DNA from: Zunongwangia mangrovi
Lineage (GTDB): Bacteria > Bacteroidota > Bacteroidia > Flavobacteriales > Flavobacteriaceae
Reading direction: 5' to 3'
Assembly: GCF_900112105.1 (NCBI RefSeq)
Contig: NZ_FOKV01000003.1
Location: 1-64,000, forward strand
DNA: 64,000 bases
A program made the position numbers and the translations under genes. Positions within the stretch are counted from its first letter, which is position 1. Each line of letters starts with the position of its first letter. This document shows positions 21,902-31,201 of the stretch, in pieces. The notes below the pieces were generated by a model that had not been told where the DNA came from, did no database searches, and saw only the letters and a program-made list of their open reading frames with translations.

Positions 21902-21979
21902 AAAATAGACACTAGTATTTATAGGGCTTCCCAGACATCGGTGAATCCTGCCGAGGTCACTTTTAAAGAAGACGAATGA
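21902..21979 (+). other. Orphan 25-codon open frame overlapping a hairpin
   Basis: In the 298-bp gap after the PUL, a frame reads through 25 codons (with SIYRASQTS and NPAEVTFKEDE) to a TGA at 21977-21979. An in-frame TGA lies just upstream and no start codon is visible. Within it, GACATCGG (21934-21941) can pair with CCGAGGTC (21951-21958). It could be the tail of a decayed gene or part of a small RNA; I recognise no family. Confidence 0.25.
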
Positions 21980-21980
21980 T

Positions 21981-22009
21981 AAAAAACCCTGCAACTTGCA
22001 GGGTTTTTT
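21981..22009. terminator. Strong bidirectional terminator after the PUL
   Basis: Perfect 13-bp inverted repeat: AAAAAACCCTGCA, a 3-base loop, then TGCAGGGTTTTTT. A/T tails on both sides let it serve the plus-strand PUL and the convergent minus-strand oxidoreductase at 22077-23090. Confidence 0.9.
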
Positions 22010-22076
22010 ATTTTGAGTAATCTAATAATAATTAGATTCAATTTTAAGTACTTATAGCTAATAATATTCGATAAAT

Positions 22077-23090
22077 TTAGCTAGATACTTTAACGATGAT
22101 CTTTCCTAGCTGTTGATTAGACTCCATGTATTTATGGGCTTCAATAATATCTTCAAAATCAAATGTCTTATCGATAGTCGGAGTAAGTTTTCCTTTTTCT
22201 AAGGCCTCGAATATAAATTGTTTTGCAGGTTTTAGTTTTTCAGGATTTGTTGTGATATCCATTAAAATATAACCCTGTACTGTTAACCTTTTTTGAAGCA
22301 TCTGTCCAAACGGAAATTTTGCTGATTCACTAGATAAAGAGCCGTATTCAATAATTCGGCCAAGAGGTGCAGCGGCCTTAGTCAATGTTTCGATAATAGG
22401 TCCACTAATAGGATCGAAAATAATGTTTGCACCTTTTTCGTTAGTGATTTCCATTACACGATCTACAAGGTCTTCCTCCTCAGTAACGATCACGTAGTCT
22501 GCACCGGCGTCTAATAATTGTTGTTTTTTAGCTCGTTTTCTAGTCGTTGCGATAGCAATTCCACCTTTTAGTTTGGTGATTTCAATGGCTGCAAAGCCTA
22601 CGCTACTACTCGCCGCGGTTATAAGTACCGCATCATCTTTTTTGATCTTTCCATTTGTAACGATTCCACCGTAGGCCGTGATAAATGGCATCCATATTGC
22701 TGTGGCTTCTTCGCTTGTCAGGTTTTTGGGATAATTGCTCACGGCATGCTCTGGCACGATTGCGGTTTCTCCATAAACACCGTAATCATTCATCGAAAAT
22801 GAAGGAATGGTGCTTACCTTATCTCCAATTTCTACAGAAGTTACTTTATTACCAACGGCTTCTACGACACCGCTGGCTTCATAGCCAATTAGCGATGGGA
22901 AATTGGGAGTTTCTAAATATGCTCCACTTCTAAAAGCGACTTCTGCACGGTTTAAACCTATTGCGTCCACTTTTATACGAACTTCATTTTCTGAAGGTTC
23001 TGGTAGATCTACTTCTTCAATTTTTAAAACTTCAGCTGTGCCGGTTTCGTAAAATTTCACAATCCTTGTTCTTTTCTTCTCAATAATCAT
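22077..23090 (-). CDS. Zinc-independent quinone oxidoreductase-like MDR protein
   Basis: 337-residue medium-chain dehydrogenase/reductase. The GroES-like part has DAIGLNRAEVAFRSGAY and IGYEASGVVEAVG; the Rossmann part has VLITAASSSVGFAAIEITKLKGG. The cysteine/histidine ligands of zinc alcohol dehydrogenases are absent, placing it with NADPH quinone oxidoreductases. The substrate is unknown. It is monocistronic and convergent with the PUL, sharing its terminator. It probably starts at the ATG at 23090; an in-frame start nearer VKFYETG would lose only a few residues. Confidence 0.85.
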   Translation of the reverse strand: MIIEKKRTRIVKFYETGTAEVLKIEEVDLPEPSENEVRIKVDAIGLNRAEVAFRSGAYLETPNFPSLIGYEASGVVEAVGNKVTSVEIGDKVSTIPSFSMNDYGVYGETAIVPEHAVSNYPKNLTSEEATAIWMPFITAYGGIVTNGKIKKDDAVLITAASSSVGFAAIEITKLKGGIAIATTRKRAKKQQLLDAGADYVIVTEEEDLVDRVMEITNEKGANIIFDPISGPIIETLTKAAAPLGRIIEYGSLSSESAKFPFGQMLQKRLTVQGYILMDITTNPEKLKPAKQFIFEALEKGKLTPTIDKTFDFEDIIEAHKYMESNQQLGKIIVKVSS

Positions 23091-23232
23091 AGTTCAAATT
23101 TTTATTAATCTCAGAAATTATAAACTTCAGAACAAATAGTTTCACATATATAACATAACCTTTAGAAGTCGTTTAGAGTTTGGTAGTAGCGTTTCAAGCT
23201 AAGCGTATGTTTTTACCTCATAAATTATAATA

Positions 23233-23246
23233 TAGTTTACAAACTT
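23233..23246. promoter_or_regulatory. Palindrome resembling the BlaI-type sites further on
   Basis: TAGTTTACAAACTT differs by two bases from the TAGTTTGTAAACTA palindrome upstream of the 52715-53710 gene. It lies 142 bp upstream of the 23388 gene, in a 297-bp gap with no other feature that I recognise. It may be chance in AT-rich DNA. Confidence 0.25.
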
Positions 23247-23387
23247 TGTAATACAATTAACCCTGCAATTTTCATTAAGCTCCAATTTGTAGTTAGCTTT
23301 GGAAAGATGAGATTTTAAAAAGTTTTTAAACTTAGAAAAGCTTCTCTTGTCTTTTAATAAACCAACATCTTAGGTAAAGTATGAACT

Positions 23388-24254
23388 ATGGAGAAAATCT
23401 TAATATTAGGAGCCTCGGGAGCATTAGGAGAATATATCTTAAAAGAGTGTTATTCCAGAAATTTTAAAATCCGTGTCCTCACACATTCTAATGAAGGCTA
23501 TCAGAAAGTACGCTCATATACCGATGATATTTGGTGTGCAAATGCCCAGGAAGATCTTACGAAGATAAAGGGGATTACAAAAGGTGTAGATTATGTAATT
23601 TCTGCCTTAGGAAAATCTGTAAGTCTTTTTAGTCCAGGGCCAAACTCATTTTTCGAAATAGATTATAAGGCTAATGTGAATATACTTCAAGAGGCAAAGG
23701 AAAATGGTGTAAAGCGATTTTTTTACATATCCATGAAAGGAGCTGAAGAAGCTTCAGAATATACTATACCCGGCATTCATAAACTTATGGAAGATGCACT
23801 AAAGGAGTCTGGTATAAATTATAGTATAGTTAGGCCTGTTGGATTTTATTCGGGTTTGAATGATCTCGTAATTATGGCTAAGCGTAAGGTAATTCCCTTA
23901 ATTGGTGATGGTGAAGCCAGAACAAATAGTATTTTTCATGGGGATCTTGCTAATTATATAATGACTGAATTTCTAAATCTACCTGAACTGAAAGAAGTAG
24001 GCGGTCCTCAAATTCATACCCGTATGGAAATGGCTAAAATGATCCAGAAAAAAATTGGAGGTGAAATTATTAAAATCCCGAAATCTATAGCTAAGCATGG
24101 AAGCAAATTGCCTAAGCTACTTCAATTAGATGAAATTAGTGATAAACTAGCCTATTTTCGATATATCATGAGTAACGATATGATTGCTGAAGAGCATGGC
24201 AAAATGAATTTTGAAACCTATTTGGATCAAATAGATACTGAAGACATCAAATAA
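23388..24254 (+). CDS. Atypical SDR / NmrA-like NAD(P)-binding protein
   Basis: 288 residues. The N-terminal ILGASGALGEYILKECYSRNFKIRVLTHS is a Rossmann glycine motif (GASGALG) of atypical short-chain dehydrogenases, and YISMKGAEEASEY/INYSIVRPVGFYSGL follows the NmrA-like pattern without a clear catalytic YxxxK. It could be an NAD(P)-dependent reductase or a redox sensor. It is followed after 8 bp by the FAD oxidoreductase gene, so the two probably form an operon. No substrate can be named. Confidence 0.8.
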   Translation: MEKILILGASGALGEYILKECYSRNFKIRVLTHSNEGYQKVRSYTDDIWCANAQEDLTKIKGITKGVDYVISALGKSVSLFSPGPNSFFEIDYKANVNILQEAKENGVKRFFYISMKGAEEASEYTIPGIHKLMEDALKESGINYSIVRPVGFYSGLNDLVIMAKRKVIPLIGDGEARTNSIFHGDLANYIMTEFLNLPELKEVGGPQIHTRMEMAKMIQKKIGGEIIKIPKSIAKHGSKLPKLLQLDEISDKLAYFRYIMSNDMIAEEHGKMNFETYLDQIDTEDIK

Positions 24255-24262
24255 TTATAGGT

Positions 24263-25699
24263 ATGGGGCAAGATAAGACTGAAGAAAAGTATGATGCAGT
24301 AATTGTGGGTAGTGGCGCTAACGGAATTTCTGCAGCGATTTATTTACAACAGAAAGGGCTAAAAACACTTATTCTGGAGAAAAATTCTGATCCTGGCGGA
24401 GCAACCAGAAGTGGGCAGTTAACGCTGCCGGGATATGTTCATGATATTGGATCTGCAGTCCTGCCCATGTCCTATAGTTCTCCTTTTTTTCAAACACTTC
24501 CTCTAGAAAAATATGGGTTGGAATGGATATTTCCAGAAATTGCTTTTGCGCAAACTTTAGAAAATGGAGAAGCGGTAGGTTGTTATCGGGATATTTCTAA
24601 AACAGCTGCTAATCTGGGAAAGGATAAAGAAGCTTATGAAGATTTAATGAATCCTTTAGTATCAAATTGGGCAAAAATTGATGAAGATATTTTATCGCCT
24701 TTTGGCATACCTTCACATCCTATTCAGTTTTTAAAATTTGGGATTAAGGCTATTCTTCCGGCAAAAACCTTAGTAAATCATTATTTTAAGGAAGATAAAG
24801 CGAAATCTTTATTTTATGGTGCCGCGGCACATTCAACTTTACCACTTACAAATTTAGCTTCCTCGTCATTTGGATTGGTATTAAGCATCATGGCGCATAT
24901 TAATGGCTGGCCTTTTCCCAAGCATGGAGCTTCAGCAATAATTAAAGCACTGTTAGCTTATTATGAAGATCTCGGCGGAAAAATTCACTGTAATTATACT
25001 GTAAAAGATGCAAAGAATATTCCCAATTCAAAGATTCAGTTATTCGATTTAACTCCAAGACAGTTGTTGAAAATAGAAGGCCTAAACTTAAGCAACACCT
25101 ATCAAAAAAGACTTTCTAAATTTACTTATGGATCTGGAGTTTTTAAAATTGACTGGGCCTTAAACCATCCTATACCTTTTAATAATGCTATATGTAGGCG
25201 AGCAGGGACAGTTCATATTGGTTATGGAAGTGAAGAAATAGAGCATTCTGAAGCCTTATCTGCTAAAGGAAAAATTGCTGAAAATCCATATATTCTACTT
25301 GTTCAACCCAGTATTTTTGACAGTAGCCGAGCGCCAGAGGAAAAACATACCGCCTGGGCGTATTGTCATGTGCCTAACGGAAGTACATTTGATTGTACTA
25401 AAATAATCGAAGATCAAATTGAAAAAGCAGCTCCAGGTTTCAAAAAAAGTATTCTGAAAAGAGCTACTATGAATACAAGCGATTTAGAGGTTTTTAATCC
25501 AAATTTGGTTGGCGGAGATATTAATGGCGGAAGGCAGGATATCACTCAACTATTCACAAGACCTATAGCAAAAATATCTCCGTATAAAACCTCCAACAAT
25601 AATATTTATTTGTGTTCTTCTTCTACACCACCTGGAGGCGGAGTGCATGGTATGGCTGGTTTTAATGCCGCAAAACAAGCCTTTAAGGATCACTTTTAA
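24263..25699 (+). CDS. CrtI/PYROXD2-like FAD-dependent oxidoreductase
   Basis: 478 residues. The dinucleotide-binding motif YDAVIVGSGANGISAAIYLQQKGLKTLILEKNSDPGG is at the extreme N-terminus, followed by GATRSGQLTLPGYVHDIGSAVLP. The C-terminal FAD motif is near SSSTPPGGGVHGMAGFNAAK. This is the phytoene desaturase/PYROXD2 superfamily. No carotenoid biosynthesis genes lie nearby, so a carotenoid desaturase role is not indicated. It is co-transcribed with the NAD-binding protein 8 bp upstream. Confidence 0.82.
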   Translation: MGQDKTEEKYDAVIVGSGANGISAAIYLQQKGLKTLILEKNSDPGGATRSGQLTLPGYVHDIGSAVLPMSYSSPFFQTLPLEKYGLEWIFPEIAFAQTLENGEAVGCYRDISKTAANLGKDKEAYEDLMNPLVSNWAKIDEDILSPFGIPSHPIQFLKFGIKAILPAKTLVNHYFKEDKAKSLFYGAAAHSTLPLTNLASSSFGLVLSIMAHINGWPFPKHGASAIIKALLAYYEDLGGKIHCNYTVKDAKNIPNSKIQLFDLTPRQLLKIEGLNLSNTYQKRLSKFTYGSGVFKIDWALNHPIPFNNAICRRAGTVHIGYGSEEIEHSEALSAKGKIAENPYILLVQPSIFDSSRAPEEKHTAWAYCHVPNGSTFDCTKIIEDQIEKAAPGFKKSILKRATMNTSDLEVFNPNLVGGDINGGRQDITQLFTRPIAKISPYKTSNNNIYLCSSSTPPGGGVHGMAGFNAAKQAFKDHF

Positions 25700-25883
25700 A
25701 TTAATAATGAATATTATTTTTCTTCCAATTTATATTTTCCATTACTCTTTGGCTTCTCTTAAACTCTGTTAGAGAAATGCGATTGTTTTGTTAAACGATG
25801 AATAACGATGCAAATGTGGCAATAAAGCACATTTGTACCTCTTGGATTTGATACCTTTTAAAAACCTAATCCATAACCAAAAT

Positions 25884-28016
25884 ATGATGAGTGAGGAAAA
25901 GAAAGAAACAGGAAAAAGTAAAGATCTTAAGGCCAACACTAAAGATGCATCGGGCAAAACGATGACCACTAACCAGGGAGTCAAGGTGAACGATACCAAT
26001 AATTCTTTGAAAGCCGGGGAGCGGGGAGCATCATTGTTAGAAGATTTTATTTTAAGAGAAAAAATCACACATTTTGACCATGAGCGAATTCCAGAGCGTA
26101 TCGTTCATGCCAGAGGAAGTGGTGTGCATGGTGTGTTTGAATTATACGAAAGCCTCGAGGATTATACCAAGGCGGGTATATTTACCGATACTAATCGAAA
26201 AACGCCAGTATTTGTTCGATTTTCAACAGTAGCCGGGAATAAAGGATCTGCCGATCTAGCCAGAGATGTTCGTGGTTTTGCTACGAAATTTTATACCGAA
26301 GAAGGTATTTTCGATTTGGTTGGTAATAATATGCCTATCTTCTTTATTCAGGATGCCATGAAATTTCCGGATTTGATTCATGCAGTAAAACCAGAACCAG
26401 ATCGTGATATTCCGCAGGCTGCCTCAGCCCACGATACCTTTTATGATTTTGTGTCTCATACTACTGAAACACTACATAATCATATATGGGTGATGAGCGA
26501 TCGCGCCATTCCCAGAAGTTTTAGAATGATGGAAGGTTTTGGGATTCATACCTTTCGATTAGTAAATGCCGAAGGAAAGTCACATTTCGTAAAATTTCAC
26601 TGGAAGCCTTTATTAGGAACGCACTCAATTACCTGGGATGAAGCGGTAAAAATTCACGGTGCAGATACCGATTTTCATCGTAGAGATTTGTGGGAAGCTA
26701 TCGATGCCGGTCAATTTCCTGAATGGGAGTTAGGGCTACAAATTATTCCTGAAGAGGATGAGCACAAATTCGATTTTGATATTTTAGATCCTACCAAGCT
26801 TATTCCTGAAGAAATGGTTCCGGTACAGCGTGTTGGAAAAATGACATTAAATCGAAACCCTGATAATTTCTTTGCAGAAACAGAACAGGTGGCATTTCAT
26901 CCGGGACATGTGGTTCCTGGGATTGATTTTACCAACGATCCGCTATTACAAGGAAGATTGTTTAGCTATACCGATACACAACTCTCACGTCTAGGAAGTC
27001 CTAATTTTCATGAAATCCCTATCAATCGTCCTATAAATGAAACGCATAATAATCAACGAGATGCCCATATGCGAATGACGGTAGACAAAGGCAAAACTGC
27101 CTATTTCCCAAATTCTATTGGCGGCGGATGCCCTCATCTGGCAAAAATGGCTCAGGGTGGTTTCACTTCTTATGAAGAACGCATAGATGCCAAAAAGATT
27201 AGAGGTAGAAGTACCAGTTTTAGTGATCATTATTCGCAACCGGCATTGTTTTATCGTAGTCTTACCGATTGGGAACAGCAACATGTAGCTGATGCCTATA
27301 CATTTGAACTGGGAAAATGTACTTACGATCATATTAAAAAGCGTATGCTCTATGTGATCAACCATATAGATAAAGATCTGGCTACCAAGGTTGCAAATGG
27401 TTTGGGGATGCAGGTTCCTAAAAATATTGATCAACCCGTGAATCAGGCTATTGGAGCAGATGCAACCGTAGAGGATCATCAGCCAGGACCTAAAAAAGAA
27501 TATCTTGATCGATCAGAAGCATTAAGTTTAACGCATTTAAACTCAGATAGTATCGCCACCAGAAAAATTGCTTTTCTAGTGGGAGATGGCTTTGATGGAG
27601 AGCAGGTGATGAAAATGAAAAAAGCCTTAACTGCAGAAAATGCGATGGTACATTTAGTGGCTACCCATGGAGGGACGGTTAAATGTGATCATGATAAAGA
27701 CCACGAGGTTGACGCCGCACTACTTACTACTGAGAGTGTTCTCTATGATGCGGTGTATGTTCCTGGAGGGAGTAAAAGTATTGAAGCATTACTAAACGCT
27801 CCAAAATCAATTAAGTTTATCAATGAAACCTTGAAGCATTGTAAAGCAGTAGCTGCCGAAAAGGGAGCCGCAGATCTATTGGATCAAACAGCTATTTCCA
27901 TGTTTAAAGATGATAAAGCCATCTTAATAGGAAAGGATCCTGAAGCTTTCATAGCACAAATTGCAGCACATCGTAACTGGGTACGTCAACCAGAGGCGAT
28001 GAAGATTCCTGTATAA
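25884..28016 (+). CDS. katE: Large-subunit (clade 2) catalase with C-terminal DJ-1/PfpI-like domain
   Basis: About 710 residues from the tandem ATGs at 25884/25887; an upstream TTG in frame (25833) is unlikely. It converts hydrogen peroxide to water and oxygen. The catalase core shows FDHERIPERIVHARGSGVHGVFE with the distal histidine, VRFSTVAGNKGSADLARDVRGFATKFYT, GNNMPIFFIQD and the heme-proximal segment RLFSYTDTQLSRLGSPNFHEIP. Residues after about 560 form the extra flavodoxin-like domain (AFLVGDGFDGEQV...VYVPGGSKSIEALL) typical of HPII-type enzymes. An 8-bp inverted repeat (CAAATGTG / CACATTTG, 25811-25835) lies 50 bp upstream and may be an operator. Confidence 0.93.
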   Translation: MMSEEKKETGKSKDLKANTKDASGKTMTTNQGVKVNDTNNSLKAGERGASLLEDFILREKITHFDHERIPERIVHARGSGVHGVFELYESLEDYTKAGIFTDTNRKTPVFVRFSTVAGNKGSADLARDVRGFATKFYTEEGIFDLVGNNMPIFFIQDAMKFPDLIHAVKPEPDRDIPQAASAHDTFYDFVSHTTETLHNHIWVMSDRAIPRSFRMMEGFGIHTFRLVNAEGKSHFVKFHWKPLLGTHSITWDEAVKIHGADTDFHRRDLWEAIDAGQFPEWELGLQIIPEEDEHKFDFDILDPTKLIPEEMVPVQRVGKMTLNRNPDNFFAETEQVAFHPGHVVPGIDFTNDPLLQGRLFSYTDTQLSRLGSPNFHEIPINRPINETHNNQRDAHMRMTVDKGKTAYFPNSIGGGCPHLAKMAQGGFTSYEERIDAKKIRGRSTSFSDHYSQPALFYRSLTDWEQQHVADAYTFELGKCTYDHIKKRMLYVINHIDKDLATKVANGLGMQVPKNIDQPVNQAIGADATVEDHQPGPKKEYLDRSEALSLTHLNSDSIATRKIAFLVGDGFDGEQVMKMKKALTAENAMVHLVATHGGTVKCDHDKDHEVDAALLTTESVLYDAVYVPGGSKSIEALLNAPKSIKFINETLKHCKAVAAEKGAADLLDQTAISMFKDDKAILIGKDPEAFIAQIAAHRNWVRQPEAMKIPV

Positions 28017-28050
28017 AGTTTAGTTTTTTAGTGCAATTGTGTTAGAAGAA

Positions 28051-28075
28051 AAGGCCGTATTAATGATACGGCCTT
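28051..28075. terminator. Terminator between convergent catalase and channel genes
   Basis: AAGGCCGTAT and ATACGGCCTT pair perfectly over 10 bp with a TAATG loop; A-rich and T-rich flanks support use in both directions. Confidence 0.85.
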
Positions 28076-28099
28076 TGTATTGAATTATTATACTGGTAA

Positions 28100-29092
28100 T
28101 TAATCTTCTTTCTGAATATCTTCCCACTGCCAGCCATCGTTTTCAACAAGTTTTTGAAAGATCTTTCTTCCGCGGTTTTCGAAAGAAACTTCTTTATTAG
28201 CGTCGATAAAATTATGCGATACTAAAGCATTCGTTTTAATAGAAGAAATTAGATAATCTTTCTGTTTCTTAGTACCAGTAATTTGAGTGATTATCTTAAA
28301 ATAATTATCGAAAGCAACTTTTAATGATCTAAGTTCGCTTTCTTTTGGTTTATGCTCTTCGTTTACTAGATGTTCTAATATTACTAAGCATTCGTGAATT
28401 TTAGAAAGTTCTAAAATAATATTGTAAGATCGATCGCTATTGTGAAAATAGTGAATTACGGGATAAGCTTTATGATTTTGTGTATGTTTAATTAGCGCTA
28501 AACTTAACTCTGAAGCATTAGCGGTTAAACCTTGGTAATGTTTACCATCGTAAGAGTTAATGATCATTTCCTGTGGATTACTGCCGTATCCGCTTATTTG
28601 AACCGCTAATTTCTGCTGCTCGATAACTGCTTGTAAAAGCGGAACAAAATAGGTAACAGACATTGTTAGAAGAACAAGACCAGTAAAAGAAAATATATTG
28701 GTAATTATACGCCAAAAATCTGTGCCTGGAATATATTCTCCACTTCCCAAAGTAGAAAGTGTATAGCCAGCAAAATATAATTTTTCGATTCCCTGTATTG
28801 GGGTTTTGTTAGAACTGCTTATTATACTTGCGGGATCTGAAACTAAAATTAGAGAAAGACTTGTCCATAATAATCCTACCCAAAAAATAATTATCCCGGT
28901 TAAGATCAAATATCCCGTTTTACCTAACAGTTTTGAATTTCCGTTTTTACCAGAAATGAGAAAACTTATTTTCCATAGGAGTTTAGAAAAGTTGTTGGTT
29001 AAAAATCCACCACCTTCCATAGACAAGGTGGTTTTTAAAATATCGTTAACCGTTAAAATATATAGTATGGCTCCCAGGGCAAAAAATAGCAT
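28100..29092 (-). CDS. Ion-channel-like (K+ channel family) membrane protein
   Basis: 330 residues with hydrophobic segments near 3-15, 60-85 and 128-155. A pore-helix and filter-like segment is at 105-122 (LYFAGYTLSTLGSGEYIPG), and a soluble C-terminal half of about 170 residues follows. The layout is that of a two-helix-pore K+ channel with an extra N-terminal helix. The filter reads TLGSGEY at 114-120 instead of TVGYGD, so potassium selectivity is doubtful. The C-terminal domain is helical and lacks a visible RCK motif. It is a single gene, convergent with katE. Confidence 0.7.
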   Translation of the reverse strand: MLFFALGAILYILTVNDILKTTLSMEGGGFLTNNFSKLLWKISFLISGKNGNSKLLGKTGYLILTGIIIFWVGLLWTSLSLILVSDPASIISSSNKTPIQGIEKLYFAGYTLSTLGSGEYIPGTDFWRIITNIFSFTGLVLLTMSVTYFVPLLQAVIEQQKLAVQISGYGSNPQEMIINSYDGKHYQGLTANASELSLALIKHTQNHKAYPVIHYFHNSDRSYNIILELSKIHECLVILEHLVNEEHKPKESELRSLKVAFDNYFKIITQITGTKKQKDYLISSIKTNALVSHNFIDANKEVSFENRGRKIFQKLVENDGWQWEDIQKED

Positions 29093-29341
29093 TCGTTCTA
29101 GTTTATTTTAAAGATAATGCAATTAATGTCTAGCCGAAATTTATTCAGGCGAAAAGCCGTTCTTTTAAGTCTTATTTAGCAATTAAAGTGCAATACCATT
29201 CATCTTCTTTTAATTGAAATAATTTCTCGTCTAAGTTTTCATTTAATTCGAATATTATAACTTTTTGTGGAAAAGCTAAAATTCTCGTTAACTACTGACT
29301 TAAAATGAGTTAATGCGTTATCTTCCGCAGATCTGTAAGCT

Positions 29342-29349
29342 TAATTTTG
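29342..29349 (+). promoter_or_regulatory. Bacteroidota -7 promoter element
   Basis: TAATTTTG matches the TAnnTTTG -7 consensus, 17 bp upstream of the M50-like gene's ATG. The rest of the 273-bp gap (29093-29341) includes a start-less minus-strand open frame ending at 29172 and nothing else recognisable. Confidence 0.5.
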
Positions 29350-29365
29350 TAAAAAATAATCGAGA

Positions 29366-30052
29366 ATGATAGAATTTTGGGACATACCTAAATTATTTGT
29401 AGCCTTTTTTATAATACTTCCTGTGGTTTCCTTAGTACACGAAATTGGCCATCTTTTGATAGCTAAGATTCTGGGCGCAAAACAGGTGAAAATAATTATA
29501 GGCTCTGGTAAAATACTTTTTAATGCGCGGTTTTTCGAAATAAGAAAATATTATTTCTACTATGGTTACTGTTACTTCGAAAATATCGAAGACAAAAGTA
29601 GATGGAGAAATTTGTTGATCTATTCTGGTGGGATTATCGCAAATATTCTTTCTAGTTTTGTGTTGATTTATTTAGTATCAAATCAGGTCATTGTAGAAAC
29701 AATTTTTACCTATCAATTCCTATATTTCTCTTTGTATTATGTGTTTTTTGCTTTATTGCCTATGAGTTATCCTGACGGGAATTACAGCGACGGTAAAATT
29801 ATTTATTATTTGCTGAAGAGAAATCATCAATTATTACAACAAAAGCAATTTCAACTTTATTATAACAAGGAAGCGAAAACCTGGATGCTATCTTCTGAAA
29901 ATAAAGATGAAGCCGAATTTGATCATATCGACGATTATGATGAAGCATATCAGAAAGCTGTGACACACGCAAGAGCCTCTAGACCCAGCAAGTTAGAAGT
30001 GATTAAGGAAAATACAAGTCATTTTGAAATTTTTCCTCGTAACCCAATTTAA
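29366..30052 (+). CDS. M50-like intramembrane metalloprotease
   Basis: 228 residues. A membrane helix carries the zinc motif HEIGH at 25-29 (H25, E26, H29). A second membrane block follows, ending in the segment YPDGNYSDGK near 133-142, which corresponds to the third-ligand Asp motif of site-2 proteases. There is no PDZ domain. A charged C-terminal tail of about 70 residues is probably cytoplasmic. Proteins of this small type are usually uncharacterised; the target is unknown. It is flanked by a TAnnTTTG promoter and a downstream terminator, so it is monocistronic. Confidence 0.75.
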   Translation: MIEFWDIPKLFVAFFIILPVVSLVHEIGHLLIAKILGAKQVKIIIGSGKILFNARFFEIRKYYFYYGYCYFENIEDKSRWRNLLIYSGGIIANILSSFVLIYLVSNQVIVETIFTYQFLYFSLYYVFFALLPMSYPDGNYSDGKIIYYLLKRNHQLLQQKQFQLYYNKEAKTWMLSSENKDEAEFDHIDDYDEAYQKAVTHARASRPSKLEVIKENTSHFEIFPRNPI

Positions 30053-30063
30053 TAGTTACAAAA

Positions 30064-30101
30064 AAATCCCTGTTATTAACTAATTTCAACAACAGGGATT
30101 T
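30064..30101. terminator. Terminator after the M50-like gene
   Basis: AAATCCCTGTT and AACAGGGATTT pair over 11 bp around a 16-base loop, between convergent genes. Confidence 0.75.
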
Positions 30102-30126
30102 ATGATCAATTTATTTCTCTCGCTCA

Positions 30127-30846
30127 CTAACGAAGCAAAACTGTATTCTGAAACCTTTTAAGTTCAGCTATATTTTGCTTCAATTCATTATTAATAGTTT
30201 CTAATTTGTGCCTCTTGCTTTTTAGTTCGGGCTGTACTAGTTTAGTGCTTATGGCCTCGGCCAATTTGTTTTCAAGATACATCGCTTTATTCAATACATA
30301 GTTTCTGCCCTTTTTCTGCAAGAAGTGTAAACGATCGGCAAGTGCTTTTTCATCGGTTTTACGATGTATTATAGATCTACTGAAGCTTTTATTTAAATCT
30401 TCAATGGTTTTTAGCGCTTGGGTTTTATGATTTTCGAATAGTCTTTTAAAGATCATCCTCTTTGAGGCTTTTCTTGCTTCTTCAAAAAACAAAATATTTT
30501 CTTCAAGCTGATTATAGATCGAGTTTAAATTAATTTCGTTTTCTGATGCTTCAATTTTCTTCAGAATTAAAAACTTCGGGTAGGGTAGTTTTTGGAAATA
30601 CTTTATGCAAATTTTTCCATTTCCTGGAATATTTTCGGTAACAAATTCACCATTTTCCGGATTAAAACTACCTTCCTCAGTTAAATAAACTCCAGAGATT
30701 ATCGCTTCTTCCAGATCGTATATTTTATTTATTTCTTGTTCATTTAATTCGAATTTAGAATTTATCTTATGTAAGCAATCAGATATACTTATTTCTTGAG
30801 TGTTGCTTGGTTTTTTACCGTTCTCATTTCTTTCTTTCATCATCAT
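30127..30846 (-). CDS. Hypothetical coiled-coil protein
   Basis: 239 residues, no family recognised. No signal peptide or membrane segment. The N-terminal third is acidic with a short beta-rich stretch (GVYLTEEGSFNPENGEFVTENIPGNG would be its centre, about 52-78). The remainder is a long run of charged helices, probably coiled coil (residues about 105-235). Three consecutive ATGs lie at the start; which is used cannot be decided. It stands alone. Confidence 0.6.
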   Translation of the reverse strand: MMMKERNENGKKPSNTQEISISDCLHKINSKFELNEQEINKIYDLEEAIISGVYLTEEGSFNPENGEFVTENIPGNGKICIKYFQKLPYPKFLILKKIEASENEINLNSIYNQLEENILFFEEARKASKRMIFKRLFENHKTQALKTIEDLNKSFSRSIIHRKTDEKALADRLHFLQKKGRNYVLNKAMYLENKLAEAISTKLVQPELKSKRHKLETINNELKQNIAELKRFQNTVLLR

Positions 30847-31012
30847 TCTGGTCTTTAAATTTTAATAATTTGATTTCTATTCGTGATCCCGATAAAATTT
30901 ATTGATTTTATCAAAATACGCAGCTTTATTAACGCAAAAGAAGATAGTTATAAAAAGCTGTTGTTTAGTTGGTTAAAGTGTTATAACTTGGTAAAACCAA
31001 ATCTAACCTACC

Positions 31013-31192
31013 ATGAAATTAATCAGCAGCTCTAAACAGAAGCTCTTAATAGCTTTTCTTATTATAAGTTATGCTATTGCTATGGCTTCTACGATTCAAA
31101 TCTTACCAGCGGTACTAACAATTCCGTTTTTCGTTATTGGTTCTCTTTTGGTTTTAATATTATTTATTCGGTTTTTAATACGCCTTAGGTAA
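31013..31192 (+). CDS. Small membrane protein, 59 residues
   Basis: ATG at 31013, TAA at 31190-31192. The peptide starts MKLISSSKQKLLIAFLIISY, then has two hydrophobic helices (about 11-26 and 31-54) and ends with basic residues RFLIRLR. The composition is that of a genuine two-helix inner-membrane peptide. The stop lies only 9 bp from the convergent DUF1989 gene. Function unknown. Confidence 0.55.
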   Translation: MKLISSSKQKLLIAFLIISYAIAMASTIQILPAVLTIPFFVIGSLLVLILFIRFLIRLR

Positions 31193-31201
31193 CATTCTCA
31201 A

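Noticed and set aside
25833..25883. TTG start that would lengthen the catalase by 17 residues
   Set aside because: Tandem ATGs at 25884/25887 begin the expected catalase N-terminus, and the added residues overlap an inverted repeat that looks regulatory.
29172..29285. Minus-strand open frame of about 37 codons (ending in EDEWYCTLIAK)
   Set aside because: No start codon is available and the upstream codon is a stop; it may be a relic but cannot be supported as a gene.
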